Shown piece by piece: positions 37,101 to 42,204 of a stretch of DNA of 45,519 bases. How positions within the stretch are numbered: the first letter of the stretch is position 1; the number at the start of each line of letters is the position of its first letter. The notes below the pieces were generated by a model. It saw nothing but the letters and a program-made list of their open reading frames with translations. It made no database searches and was not told the origin of the DNA. The position numbers were made by a program, and so were the translations under genes. Source of the DNA: CAMDWQ01 sp964497635 (lineage in GTDB: Bacteria > Omnitrophota > Gorgyraeia > 2-02-FULL-51-18); the NCBI GenBank assembly GCA_964497635.1, contig CAZCDB010000003.1, positions 1-45,519 on the forward strand, given 5' to 3'.

Positions 37101-39229
37101 GGAAAATTTTACCGGAAGCCCACGGAACCAAAGGATTTGATTTTAAAAATGTCGTGGGAAGAAATGTCAAAAATCTAGTCAATCGGCGACTCAAAAAATT
37201 GGGCGTCGGCGGACTCCGTGTCGTCGTCGTGGCCAACGACACGGAAGGAGCCATGATCCTCGGAAATCTGACTCTTCCCCGGGTTATTTTTTCAGTCATC
37301 GCGGGGACAGGGTTTAATACGGCGGTGTGGATTGATGGAACACTGTACAACATGGAATCCGGTGGTCTGGTAATTCCGAAAGAGTGGCTAACGCCTCATG
37401 ATCTCCCGCTTGTCAAACGCGGTGCCGAGGAGCTGATCGCAGGAAAATTTTTAGGAGAGCAGTTGCGCGTGAGGCTTCTGGACTTGGCAAAAAATGATAA
37501 TCTTTTTTCAGGACGTATTTCAAAAAAATTAACGATTGAAGAAGGCATTTCTTCTAAAAACGTTTCTAGGATTTACCTTGCTCGGAGTGATAAAAAAGTT
37601 CAGAGTATTTTGTACGGACTGGGAATCCGACAGGTAAGTCCGAGAGATATTCAAGCAGTCCGGCAAATCGCCGCCGCTTTATTTGAGCGCTCTTACAAAG
37701 TCAACGCCGCCATCATCGCCGGCGGCTTTTCGTTGGAGCCTATAAAAACTAAATCTCCACAAATCGCCGCGGACGGAGCGCTCTGGAATATCCCAGCCTA
37801 TCTTCAGGGCGCTCAGCGACAGCTTCGCAGTCTTGCGCAAAAACTAGATATAAGCGGAGAACCAAAGATTCATCAAGTCCAAAACGCCTCCGGTGTCGGC
37901 GTGGGCGCAATCGCGGCAGTGGTGACCCAAGCCCCGACGGGAGCGCGGTTGGCGACTTCACCGGCGACTCCCATCACTTATGGAAGAGATCTCGCCTCTA
38001 TTTTGGCCAATCAACTAGGGGAGCCTAAATTTTTTCCCTTGGCCAGATTGGGAAGTAATTCTCAAATTCACGTCGAAGTCGTTTTTAAGATATCCGATGC
38101 TGAATCCAAAAGACTGAGTCTTACATTAATGAATGGAGCGACTGTAAATCATCCAGATCCTTCTAAAAACGCACGGGATTTTTTCACAAGAAAATTGGAT
38201 ATTTCCGAAAGTGATTTTGATCAACTCGAATTTATCCTGACGGTTGATCGAGTCAGTCAAATACTTACCATCGAGCCGAAAGAGCCCAAAAAAATTGGGG
38301 CGAGGTTGGCTCTTCGGCGCGGCCTTTCAGGCTTTGCTCAGGACTTCTCGGAAGGACAGCTTAACGCATTGAAGGTTTTCATCTGGGAGGCGGCTAAAGC
38401 TAAAGAATTTCACGGCGAGTTTCCCGTGGAAGTGGATCCTAATACCGATGCGGCGTTGCTTCGTGTGACCAAAAATTCTTCGGGAGTGGCCGAGCTTTGG
38501 GTGCGGGGTGGGACAGAACCTCTTTTGACTGTTTCGCGGCAGGAATATTTGGGTTTGAAACATCAATTAAAATCTTCCGTGAGCTTTAGTGGTTTGAAAG
38601 ACCTTGCGGCCGGTGTTAACGCGCAGGTAGATTTCTTTTTGAATCAAGTGGATCCTCATATCGATCACGATAAGCCCGTTGCCCTTGAGCTTGATACCAA
38701 ATATTTGGACTCCGTTTCTGAGAGTTATCTAGAGGCATTCATTCTTCATCTGGAAACAGAAGCCGAAAAAGTATATGGAAAAAATGTTTATTTTCTGCCG
38801 ATAGGCAAGAGCGCTTCCCAGTGGATTCAAAGAGCGCCTAAAATATTTTCTACAGAGCCTCCTCAAGGTTTGTCCGAAATCCGCCGCGTGAAAGTTGTGC
38901 CGCCCGCTCAAGCCAATGACTTGTCCAAGCGTGATCTACCCCTATTACCTCTTGGAGAGGGTGATCTACCGCTGTTTAGTTTCATCCGCCTGGCCATCTA
39001 TGAAGGCCGTCTACCAGATATTACGAATCGTCCTGAGGCATTTGACAACGCCTATGCGACACTGGCCGGAGGCCATCCGGAATCAAGTATTTTAACCTTA
39101 ATCCTTTCAGGTAAAGCAGATGCCGAGACAGCCGCTCAACACGCTGTCCGTGCCCTCCTGCGCGTAGATGTCAATCTAGCCATTCGTTTCGTTGACCATA
39201 TGAGGCGTATGCTCGCCCAATCCGCTTAA
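23468..39229 (+). CDS. Giant modular protein: ChaN-like, PAS, GH77, GH13, hexokinase
   Basis: 5,253 aa. Starts with TTG after GGAG. An N-terminal hydrophobic segment (residues 20-39) ends in LMAAP like a signal peptide. Modules in order: ChaN/TraB-like (to 557); unknown, with a helix-turn-helix-like stretch (562-733); unknown (738-1177); helical plus PAS-like (1182-1534); transmembrane hairpin (1551-1592) and helical; beta-rich (1699-1834); helical, TPR-like (1839-2273); GH77 then beta-sandwich (2278-3183); unknown, CBM48-like and GH13 (3188-4179); Rossmann-like (4184-4395); hexokinase (4400-4825); small (4830-4944); unknown C-terminal (4949-5253). Each border carries an ARLA-type motif. Three complete catalytic sets argue against decay. 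Whether the chain works whole or is cut is open. One continuous frame of 15.8 kb with no sign of frameshift. Confidence 0.85.
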   Translation: MFNFFSLIVRYTPSKRFYLKLISLGLVFTFLGQELLMAAPDGFGVRLAAPFDNFQLPDSVALIREKFSAPGADRSIVLIQDAHTNESAQLNIAKAIDHILVKEQKIKHVFLEAGTGNDSLSYLRRFSSIEKREKVARSFLRRGLIQGPDYLDLTSDKAFSLWGVENKKLYWEGLALYRDLKKDRELLVAGVDRLKRAKKTLATRLWSPALQKMDSGRESFLRGELGAADYFDALVMEARKLGVPLEVFPHLSKLTALKNQEKEIDFKKASFEEAALVASLPESERTSLLAVAAKLRQKDAQNHREVQDAFYSLLKEKIKNPLFYVHLSKYIEYLVNSRGFDAEVVLKEREDLEKIVFGQLAGSRDSRRLLEAARAVEILERLWQLEISKEDFEAIQKNPGAHSFLNLAGFFNLKLIELGSHTEDTVLWDEKFGTDYDKAIKFYSLTLERDEAFVENMLKKMDRAGEKKAILVTGGFHTEHLKDLLRARGISYAVVIPRILQETNKEKYESLLLGQIKKNSSKIKNSAKADAWAIIPPAENRQIRIQLSEGVGRGLAAARLASAKLGGKHRVSYDETLKKDKLGKKLREIFDRSRVKQKFFLEQIDLALSVKGHSDVRIGSITSLHTNFFGGMASYKTLERVVSVAERINWSQLSKKIEGSERPVRRPTVAESIESLTAVQKRELIEKRKQSPNGQLLIKEVAHVLGVTSRALGIFFKKNPSVHKAFLEANPIAARLAQQFKLDINPGKSFWFHDRRSGKVFQVRLESIDTIHRQIQLQVSENDKPIDDWGGIEAKTYESETSHKIFPGVDDISIVFGDTLTNSRVGLFFPHFPFTVNLRRRNTEDQPASITAFMAETRRQQVLDAWEKYLKGVEDYYLSDSPPAANEVSTALEKWINNSFRSPDAAVEPDPEAIVSSMRQALTERTRLSRENIDNEIQDARLIMIEITKPISEKEIAVSSVGRSEGRFELVNGVLGQQKLALRAALKAYFESRGLPTEDADAVANTLVRMTPDGIKLLIRWGILSGIPDEQSLENENLFNKIKPLITVYDQKYPDKKELLLKYLLPESILELMAQHGLDRERFFRILKLHPSPIIVLLRLIDEHPRVDLGVIEKKVIQLRPKTPISEQNLWRIIALVGTEEAAAWILKKTKDVSALSTSISLDRAWDKVIREEELQGARLADASTPAISQLHPTIGDIGLFADRFPIFSRDKHGLIKSVQRLAMLLRSWIREATEYLEHGTLYYYMIEGVPHYKVTGLGRDQIVQYLHYFSGLVEDWVKKGIVDSTEASILSVQVMDLFSSLLKGNFDSTQSHVADEEARAVIRVAENLLRFPISRIGWDKEFDKTPFWLEGLLKGFPENAAFYLGLPILPAQENAERLSSDYAQFEDSDHPVFITSYESPGELKSQRIVYVNPAFLKMVGGEKKDWIGKNYFEKNQRELAEKYTRDDKNAMNMGPGQFFHETETNRSGQNRQKPVTVETVKLPFYNYRGKWVGVLAMFDVIQGEQSSYEMNPSLQRTLIRVLRQQQQLGVGRQPRLARLGILEPINKPAIGVGVLAFLAALTVSSLIPALLIGFLSALAMVGIQSAVLLNEVKDTTLEFVLRNQILYQRQTRIANTDIQQHFAARVKSALDFLLNLTPPTLETRLLGKLSAPSMGWKNFPEFLSENRAAVERAVVRRGLRHLKAAATAPSYDGARLAMADKLKNELLEEVSDINRTEYFELEGYHILLSFGNKGKINGIAVGREDQESIHAMEEDEGRGRVAEVTSLAGGVLITTYTDQKKTEVAERWHVGMVTIEGQPRYRIATMELQGEALLAGRGVAFDDWRVDEEGNPAARLAATVKDIPLSTRGSGREKQLFLEAMVRHSDRVVVSDPKSLYTVSKFGDEKAPKDPNNSKDLSNSELASFLRAKANLEEIFKTIPELFPEAQYPGLSEEIRQSMAVVAVMTDTYLLAPISLSPSYRWGRWRNSRSRPILYASFKDLSSIRSQRDRIGHQTSQDIILAAYAVVHGWYWYKTYKQNQSIPADKLSELLANFEKQWDLKEEPYLSFRYKAKTAWHLFWDRFALARHRRERRKDFEFYREHLNIHDETVRQILVDAGQTGPVIDRTTTESEETRSHRNAFTPVFERLRNFAEEAMALGDFEQALLIAKEAKRFLLHINIVDSGQLPIEVFIRYLKLLFRTGHYQEFLKSIQEFKDGFISIDEQRIQVPSQEKGWFTKLLQIFEPWFEGIVLRSLQIMKDSPDKQNLNQFADLARWHLREIKSEVQRLDATAARLAEAPAISMFEDFPDTKDFVSPIEYGKKVSGTFMPFHHMRHLRDWGIGNFESAIKMAGVFKKLGLKIMQILPLIWSDAFNSPYSEASSRAIDLRYISVPMLVDQLTQEFGEKIEFSKYKEFLAKNKSQIEAVRTGDVINHEEVIRLNKEALEAIWENLSHSPEFENSKTFEAFKTFKSENDDWLEDHMLYLLLKEENMARDPYNGWDWRTWVDASGNEAESLKIRQRDPAKIDALKKDPRYSSRIALYSYIQFVAYSQYDKFVAEAKKQGVDVAVDVPFARGGADIWMNPEIFGLRKENGYQRPFTHGSLPEETYNIGQYWQFFAYDWKQPGTLKYMLKLFEHYQKMAPYIRIDHALGFYMPYLFMEDGKGEFTLQKLGIFEDVSRIVQAAKAEIARNVSRTDEIKERAAREVTTIFIRALKNSEQVKANPLVERLVNLAYPNDTEALSEYAMMYVAREAKKTNEEYETLGDPWVRVNDVVEAKVFDEGDKRRPVWNYIRLTKHEFGKKDPNDRNPNEKERRDYKNGMIEYLFGSEEPKPEDNLRVASYDKGPGEEFLSPLLKLARQKGTTVISEALARFIPDGLEKPHLSAYDYVCSMWGKEKEGADKNIHNPRAHQPYAFRTYSLHDTKALRGDWKEATKEKKTQILNDLGISPTEENLSELTPQVHKALLKLSFDSDSLMVVIGWLDILGYDDDRKLNKPGETGHWKNRLLVSAEMLDAVLDGKTEVGGEPISEDVRTAVNDLRELTAEREASSQRELSEKIERTLIRHSPDMDNHRIEVEQFRDGSNTQIEPFLIESYVSSTAENVSVKIRYRDNAGQIQENEFSMVQDTQASTPEGISRYSIALKAGQVGEFEFQIEAKDESGSTISSEKGYLYAVAHKEGLNPTSGDYFMKKREYSSLSVAAARLAEKSTSLYQRVAEALRLEGIHRIINHPGTTHTTDVLNQVFRERENLVWSKLLTFLEQQRLEKGADGIYFSPYFSVRTLREVLKENATNPSGVSFHRGTAGTTLDFKLSARNPREIVYLGLEAAESAGIEMNVNRASALRVKIREGTSLMAVYEPGENQLVLARRLDDLLRSNKKEERERALQIAKRDILLGFAREFTRQNKYGAARDLVEHNISYPPQDDPVVYERLSKQFMEDIVTGDDSLIFVTFLRALIQLSQQFALLRPAISWFQNWVFQRLTSNAITASDLKRAADHLAISLEDYPYGYIALRGLAGYIRDGYVSGQPDLDMERVWAPWDLLATFEEVYRSSQKRSAKVEYWLHRVKSSWQARWKKHLETLHYDQFYGVDVQKQNGLEALSPKATPLGVEFNLSNHHLEKTIDQEVNRLKANGHEDLDKLSRILGSKKDTRSIVKALVRSARKQPETVSIAGNFLENKPFGMSHIHVGPHSRMVGDLEQGWKTRRQGVYSKGEGWIWTVAFEVPPSAFKEPKHIQYKYVIHLTRGEETYDFWLPDPSVQEHTTDGYHSSVIKVSPKKEEIKRMTRRDPSPGVVSLQLNLALEAPSPKSLAQTKFKNPVQWLTANLQSPRFSRYRRIQLATTLTLGTAPWLSGYAPAAYTSDLGQSEDFRALEKRARELGVELVYDFVAGHTDPYRHPLPLSSYSYADLGGGIAGTLSIWSHHIDDQNPQSVAQLLWWLKAVGIPSTRADVGGSISQWLHLERRRQEPDATAIVEWGDTAVQDPFTELYFKDIFEALERTSASVPFNQMLQLLEDKLAGLDADKRLLMIWNNHDESQYQGGVGAFVKGLDKGTAEKKLMALYTAYIILHLTHLNRTSVLEYSPDRFGFTGHDVFMFGEYGRRERPKWKKNRNIDFIRLHNKLLAVANAVAQEKTPAERVGTNNSYVGAAITTINDKRQLILTNVSGSHQRGNIWIDGKASDFDLPAYGVSIQDLRSLTAARLAYKDEVRAYADQADNVVSDLLQKAPDLAVIQNHVTRLVYPAAGNDVKTVVSLMKVFPKVNHLYVIDTAYQGPPAMNGRTWKDYWEERIREAARENGVTPDPNLVVSVISRDYHFLNHRDIPVLPAGQHTVVIESRWPHGIHFMEQIFKQNREGDVVIAFKPPHTVREYLNPQSLAPDSVQGLSLPYLYESRRYWIATTLRSISEKSAQLQRAAARLAKSSLLDQKVSQMIAGIRGMDGHLLELTQIVQKEMKAGLKGKKSSLPMIPSSVPVPDLAALVGQRVVYADLGGSTIHIGAIEIGNGGNIKVLWHEDIKLGDNISIGGRKLFDYIAQEIATSIKRHQKQGSKDITKMSFTFSFSHQDGKILPEAHGTKGFDFKNVVGRNVKNLVNRRLKKLGVGGLRVVVVANDTEGAMILGNLTLPRVIFSVIAGTGFNTAVWIDGTLYNMESGGLVIPKEWLTPHDLPLVKRGAEELIAGKFLGEQLRVRLLDLAKNDNLFSGRISKKLTIEEGISSKNVSRIYLARSDKKVQSILYGLGIRQVSPRDIQAVRQIAAALFERSYKVNAAIIAGGFSLEPIKTKSPQIAADGALWNIPAYLQGAQRQLRSLAQKLDISGEPKIHQVQNASGVGVGAIAAVVTQAPTGARLATSPATPITYGRDLASILANQLGEPKFFPLARLGSNSQIHVEVVFKISDAESKRLSLTLMNGATVNHPDPSKNARDFFTRKLDISESDFDQLEFILTVDRVSQILTIEPKEPKKIGARLALRRGLSGFAQDFSEGQLNALKVFIWEAAKAKEFHGEFPVEVDPNTDAALLRVTKNSSGVAELWVRGGTEPLLTVSRQEYLGLKHQLKSSVSFSGLKDLAAGVNAQVDFFLNQVDPHIDHDKPVALELDTKYLDSVSESYLEAFILHLETEAEKVYGKNVYFLPIGKSASQWIQRAPKIFSTEPPQGLSEIRRVKVVPPAQANDLSKRDLPLLPLGEGDLPLFSFIRLAIYEGRLPDITNRPEAFDNAYATLAGGHPESSILTLILSGKADAETAAQHAVRALLRVDVNLAIRFVDHMRRMLAQSA
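27620..28243 (+). other. Module: PAS-like domain followed by a transmembrane hairpin
   Basis: Residues about 1385-1505 have a PAS pattern: HPVFITSYE, IVYVNPAFLKMVG, an acidic loop, then PFYNYRGKWVGVLAMFDVI. About 45 residues later two hydrophobic stretches (1551-1592: VGVLAFLAALTVSSLIPALL and IGFLSALAMVGIQSAVLL) form a likely transmembrane hairpin. If real, both flanks of the chain are on the same side of the membrane and the protein is membrane-bound at this point. Confidence 0.55.
30299..33016 (+). other. Module: GH77 4-alpha-glucanotransferase
   Basis: Residues 2278-3183. Opens with HHMRHLRDWGIGNF and the MQILPL segment typical of MalQ, then NSPYSEASSRA. Candidate catalytic residues: nucleophile Asp2629 in RIDHALGF, acid/base Glu2850 in VISEALARFIPDG, and stabiliser Asp2904 in HDTKALRG. 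The Glu-to-Asp gap (54) is normal, but Asp-to-Glu is 221 residues against roughly 48 in E. coli MalQ, so there is an insert of about 170 residues. A beta-sandwich follows from about 3050. Transfers or rearranges alpha-1,4-glucans. Confidence 0.8.
33029..36004 (+). other. Module: CBM48-like and GH13 alpha-glucan-active domain
   Basis: Residues 3188-4179. The first 450 residues are not recognised. An E-set/CBM48-like domain follows at about 3640-3755 (SIAGNFLENKPFG, IQYKYVIHLTRG, WLPDPS). The GH13 barrel has VYDFVAGHTDP (region I), Asp3930 in STRADVGGS (region II), Glu3955 in AIVEWGD (region III) and Asp4014 in WNNHDESQ (region IV). The spacing of 25 and 59 fits GH13 enzymes. The subfamily and exact reaction (hydrolysis, branching or transfer) cannot be told. 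Confidence 0.72.
36665..37942 (+). other. Module: eukaryotic-type hexokinase
   Basis: Residues 4400-4825. It follows the hexokinase_1/hexokinase_2 layout: Asp4468 in YADLGGSTIHIG (phosphate-1), TFSFSHQDG, GTKGFDFKNVVG (sugar binding), catalytic Asp4591 in VVANDTEGAM, IAGTGFNTAVW (phosphate-2) and SGVGVGAIAAV near the end. These match yeast and animal hexokinases better than bacterial glucokinases. Expected reaction: glucose plus ATP to glucose 6-phosphate, the natural sequel to the two glucan-active modules before it. Confidence 0.8.
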
Positions 39230-39232
39230 TTT

Positions 39233-39241
39233 TGATATAAT
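39233..39241 (+). promoter_or_regulatory. Extended -10 box of a leaderless ilvD transcript
   Basis: TGATATAAT, a perfect -10 hexamer with the TG extension, then 8 bases to the ilvD ATG. No Shine-Dalgarno site is possible in that space. It starts directly after the stop of the giant gene (39229), so ilvD is separately transcribed. Confidence 0.65.
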
Positions 39242-39249
39242 CCCCAGCT

Positions 39250-40935
39250 ATGACAGCAAACCCACTGAATAGCAGAAGTTCTGAAATTACCGCCGGGGAC
39301 TATCGTGCGCCCAATCGGGCGATGCTTCGTGCGGTGGGTTTTAAGGACGCGGATTTTGAGAAATCCATCATTGGGATTGCCAGCGCTTGGAGCAATCTCA
39401 CCCCTTGCAACATGCACATTGACCAGCTGGCCCGCAAAGCGGACGAAGGGGTTCGCTCAGGCGGCGGCGTGCCGTTGACTTTCGGGACGATCACAGTTTC
39501 CGACGGAATTTCCATGGGAACGCAAGGGATGAAATATTCCCTGGTGAGTCGTGAGGTGATCGCGGACTCGATTGAAGTGGTTTCCTCGGCTCAGCGCTTT
39601 GATGGGCTTGTCGCCATCGGGGGTTGTGATAAAAATATGCCCGGCGCTCTCATGGCGATCGCGCGCATGAATATCCCCAGCGTTTTTGTCTACGGCGGCA
39701 CGATCAAGCCCGGAAATTTTGAAGGCAAGGACATCGACATCGTCAGCATTTTTGAAGCGGTGGGTTCTTACAGTGCGGGGAAGATTACCAAGGATCAATT
39801 TAAAGGCGTGGAGTGCAACGCCTGTCCCGGGGCCGGCTCTTGCGGCGGGATGTACACGGCCAATACGATGGCCTCCGCGATCGAGGCACTGGGAATGAGT
39901 CTGCCTTTTAGTTCCTCCGCGGATGCCGAAAGTGACCAAAAAAGAAAAGATACTCACGAAGCGGGCAAGGCCGTCCTTGAGCTTGTCAAAAAACAAATTC
40001 TTCCACGGTCGATTTTGACCAAAAAAGCTTTTGAAAATGCGATCACGGTGGTGATGGCCCTCGGCGGCTCGACCAATGCGGTGCTTCACTTGATGGCGAT
40101 CGCCAATGAAGCGCGCGTGAAGCTTGTGCTCGATGATTTTAACCGCATCTCTAAAAAAGTCCCCCACCTGGCGAATCTTAAGCCCAGCGGTAAATATGTG
40201 ATGAGTGATTTAAACAAAGTTGGCGGAATTCCAGGGGTCATGAAAATGCTTTTGGATGCCAAACTCATTCACGGGGATGCGATGACCGTCACCGGAAAAA
40301 CAGTGGCTGAGAATTTGAAAGATGTAAAACCAGTTTCCAACACTGAAATTGTGAAACCTCTTTCCAATCCTCTATACCCAACGGGTCCTATGGTTGTTCT
40401 GCGTGGCAACTTGGCTCCCGAGGGGGCTGTCGCCAAGATCGGGGGTCTTAAAGTTTTTACACACCGTGGCCCCGCCCGCGTCTACAACTCCGAAGAAGAA
40501 ACCTTGAAAGCGATTTTATCTAAAAAAATAAAACCTAACGATGTGATCGTTGTACGCTACGAAGGCCCCAAAGGCGGCCCCGGCATGCGCGAGATGCTGG
40601 CGGTCACCAGCGCCATCATCGGCGCGGGACTCGGAGACTCTGTAGCGCTTATCACGGACGGGCGATTCTCGGGCGGGACTCACGGGTTTGTCGTGGGGCA
40701 TGTGGCGCCGGAAGCGGCGGTGCGTGGACCCTTGGCAGCGCTCCAAAACGGGGATATCATCGAAATTGATGCCAAAAAGCTCTCGATTCGCGTCGAGCTT
40801 TCCGACAAAGAAATCAAAGCACGCCTTAAAAAACTAAAACCCTATTTTCCAAAAATTCGCACTGGGGTCTTGGCCAAATATTCCCGTCTTGTTTCTTCTG
40901 CTGCCACCGGGGCGATCACCACGCATGACCTCTAA
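39250..40935 (+). CDS. ilvD: Dihydroxy-acid dehydratase
   Basis: 561 aa, the normal length. Dehydrates 2,3-dihydroxy-isovalerate and -methylvalerate to the 2-keto acids in valine and isoleucine synthesis; cytosolic iron-sulfur enzyme. Family motifs: SLTPCNMH-like WSNLTPCNMHIDQLA, GCDKNMPG (cluster Cys), CNACPGAGSCGGMYTANTM (cluster Cys), GGSTNAVLH, and GRFSGGTHGFVVGHVAPEA near the C-terminus. No other ilv gene is in the window. The start is the ATG 8 bases after a perfect extended -10 box. Its last 11 bases overlap the exonuclease gene. Confidence 0.96.
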   Translation: MTANPLNSRSSEITAGDYRAPNRAMLRAVGFKDADFEKSIIGIASAWSNLTPCNMHIDQLARKADEGVRSGGGVPLTFGTITVSDGISMGTQGMKYSLVSREVIADSIEVVSSAQRFDGLVAIGGCDKNMPGALMAIARMNIPSVFVYGGTIKPGNFEGKDIDIVSIFEAVGSYSAGKITKDQFKGVECNACPGAGSCGGMYTANTMASAIEALGMSLPFSSSADAESDQKRKDTHEAGKAVLELVKKQILPRSILTKKAFENAITVVMALGGSTNAVLHLMAIANEARVKLVLDDFNRISKKVPHLANLKPSGKYVMSDLNKVGGIPGVMKMLLDAKLIHGDAMTVTGKTVAENLKDVKPVSNTEIVKPLSNPLYPTGPMVVLRGNLAPEGAVAKIGGLKVFTHRGPARVYNSEEETLKAILSKKIKPNDVIVVRYEGPKGGPGMREMLAVTSAIIGAGLGDSVALITDGRFSGGTHGFVVGHVAPEAAVRGPLAALQNGDIIEIDAKKLSIRVELSDKEIKARLKKLKPYFPKIRTGVLAKYSRLVSSAATGAITTHDL

Positions 40936-41542
40936 CCCCACCGGACTCCATTACGTCGTCGTGGACGTTGAAACCCAAAAGGGTTTTGGCGAGGTGGATC
41001 GAAAAAAACTTCATTTGTTAAAAGTCTCCGTCGCCTGTCTTTACGACTCCAAAACGGATAAGTATCTGGCTTTTGAAGAAAAAGAAATGCTCAAATTTGA
41101 GGACTATTTAAAAAAAGCAGACCTTATCATCGGTTTTAATATTCTAGGGTTTGATATGGAGGTTTTGGCTCCGTACCTAATCACTCCCATCAAAAATTTC
41201 CCCGTACTGGATCTTTTGGATGAGTTTGAAAAAGCGCGCGGCCATCGCATCAGCCTTCAGAGCGTCGCGCAGGCAACCTTGGGCGAGTCCAAATCTGGCA
41301 GCGGCTTGGACGCCATCAAGTATTTTAATGAAGGACGTATGGATGAGCTTAAAAAGTACTGCATCGATGATGTGCGTATCACCAAAGAGCTTTACGAATA
41401 TGGTTTAAAGCACGGCAAAATATTTTTTGTCTCCAATCGAGATTATCAAAAGTATGAAGTCCCGATCAACTGGGCCAACGCGGTAAACGAGATTAAATCC
41501 CAGAAGAAAACCGAAAGCGCTTTTCCGACGAGTCTTTTCTGA
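40925..41542 (+). CDS. DnaQ-like 3'-5' exonuclease (RNase H fold)
   Basis: 205 aa from the ATG at 40925, overlapping ilvD by 11 bases. A longer frame from 40889 would only add residues inside the ilvD coding region. It shows the three exonuclease motifs of the DEDD superfamily: VVVDVETQ with Asp14 and Glu16 (ExoI), IIGFNILGFDMEVL (ExoII), and KKYCIDDVRITKELYEYG (ExoIII, Y-x3-D type). The order and spacing resemble predicted RNase H-like nucleases related to PolB exonuclease domains or YprB. Substrate (DNA or RNA) unknown. It is followed by a coupled zinc-ribbon gene (TGATG). Confidence 0.75.
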   Translation: MTSNPTGLHYVVVDVETQKGFGEVDRKKLHLLKVSVACLYDSKTDKYLAFEEKEMLKFEDYLKKADLIIGFNILGFDMEVLAPYLITPIKNFPVLDLLDEFEKARGHRISLQSVAQATLGESKSGSGLDAIKYFNEGRMDELKKYCIDDVRITKELYEYGLKHGKIFFVSNRDYQKYEVPINWANAVNEIKSQKKTESAFPTSLF

Positions 41543-41859
41543 TGAGCTTTTATATTCGTATCTGGCAGGCCTGCGACGTAAACGAAATTACCAAATGTCT
41601 TCTGATTGTCGGGGATGTGACCGCGGACTGCTCGGGTTGTCGGGAGCTTGGGATTGATTATACTCATGCACAAAATTGCCCTCAGTGCGGGGTGAAGTTT
41701 CGCTTTATTACTTCACGCAATACCGGGCGTTTGGATAAAAATCGCGGTGGCACGGTCAAGCGGATTAAAGAGCGTCGCCCTGATCTTACCTTTGTTGATT
41801 ATGAGGACTACAAGGAAATTACAGGCAAACAGCAGGCGAGAGATTTTTTCTCATCTTAA
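41542..41859 (+). CDS. Small zinc-ribbon protein, unknown function
   Basis: 105 aa. The start overlaps the exonuclease stop by one base (TGATG), so translation is coupled. The centre has Cys pairs DCSGC and NCPQCGVKF, about 15 residues apart, a likely single zinc ribbon. Basic C-terminal half (RNTGRLDKNRGGTVKRIKER), which suggests nucleic-acid contact. Family not recognised. The tight link to a nuclease makes a shared nucleic-acid role plausible. Confidence 0.6.
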   Translation: MSFYIRIWQACDVNEITKCLLIVGDVTADCSGCRELGIDYTHAQNCPQCGVKFRFITSRNTGRLDKNRGGTVKRIKERRPDLTFVDYEDYKEITGKQQARDFFSS

Positions 41860-41875
41860 AAAAAGAGGAGTCGTG

Positions 41876-42196
41876 ATGAAAAAGATAGCGGTTTTGATGT
41901 TAGGTTTTATTTTGGCAAGTTCTTTGTCTTGGGCCCAGAGCAGTCCTGACGCCCAGCGCCGGGCTCATCGTGAGGCAATGAAGGCTGTGAAGGCGGCCCA
42001 AAGAGAAGCCCGAAAAAATGCCCCCGCAGTGCCTGCCAATAAAGAGCCCGGCTTTTGGGCTCGAGAAGGAGAGCGCTCAGGCTTGGGGAGCATGAAAAAT
42101 CCGACAGGTTTCTTAAGAAATTTAAACCCAATGCCGTTTTTTAAGACTCAGCAAGAGCAGTACAACGCTCGTAAGAACCAAGGCCAGACGACATAA
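41876..42196 (+). CDS. Small exported basic protein, unknown function
   Basis: 106 aa from the ATG at 41876, which has a strong GAGGAG site 5 bases upstream. A longer frame from 41747 runs inside the zinc-ribbon gene and lacks support. Signal peptide (VLMLGFILASSLSWAQ). The mature 87 residues are rich in Ala, Arg, Lys and Gln, first a charged helix, then a Gly/Pro/Asn-rich tail. No domain recognised. Probably periplasmic. Confidence 0.6.
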   Translation: MKKIAVLMLGFILASSLSWAQSSPDAQRRAHREAMKAVKAAQREARKNAPAVPANKEPGFWAREGERSGLGSMKNPTGFLRNLNPMPFFKTQQEQYNARKNQGQTT

Positions 42197-42204
42197 ATTC
42201 TCTC

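Larger units (their letters stand above)
25139..38314 (+). repeat. ARLA junction motif, about 12 in-frame occurrences
   Basis: Within the giant protein the tetrapeptide ARLA, or RLA in one variant, occurs at residues 558, 734, 1178, 1535 (PRLARL), 1695, 1835, 2274, 3184, 4180, 4396, 4826 and 4945. It is usually preceded by Ala or Gly. Codons differ between copies (CGG TTG GCG most often, also AGG CTA GCA, CGC CTC GCC and CGG CTG GCC), so the motif is kept as protein and not only as copied DNA. Nearly every copy lies where one recognisable module ends and the next begins. A related VRLAAP follows the signal segment at residue 45. Confidence 0.75.

Noticed and set aside
39457..40167. Long open frame of 236 codons on the minus strand inside ilvD
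   Set aside because: It is the antisense shadow of a strongly conserved gene; its translation is rich in His/Arg and matches no family.
40889..40924. N-terminal extension of the exonuclease from 40889
   Set aside because: Lies wholly inside the conserved 3' end of ilvD, and the extra residues do not belong to the fold.
41747..41875. N-terminal extension of the small exported protein
   Set aside because: Would hide the signal peptide and overlap the zinc-ribbon gene; ATG 41876 has a strong GAGGAG site.
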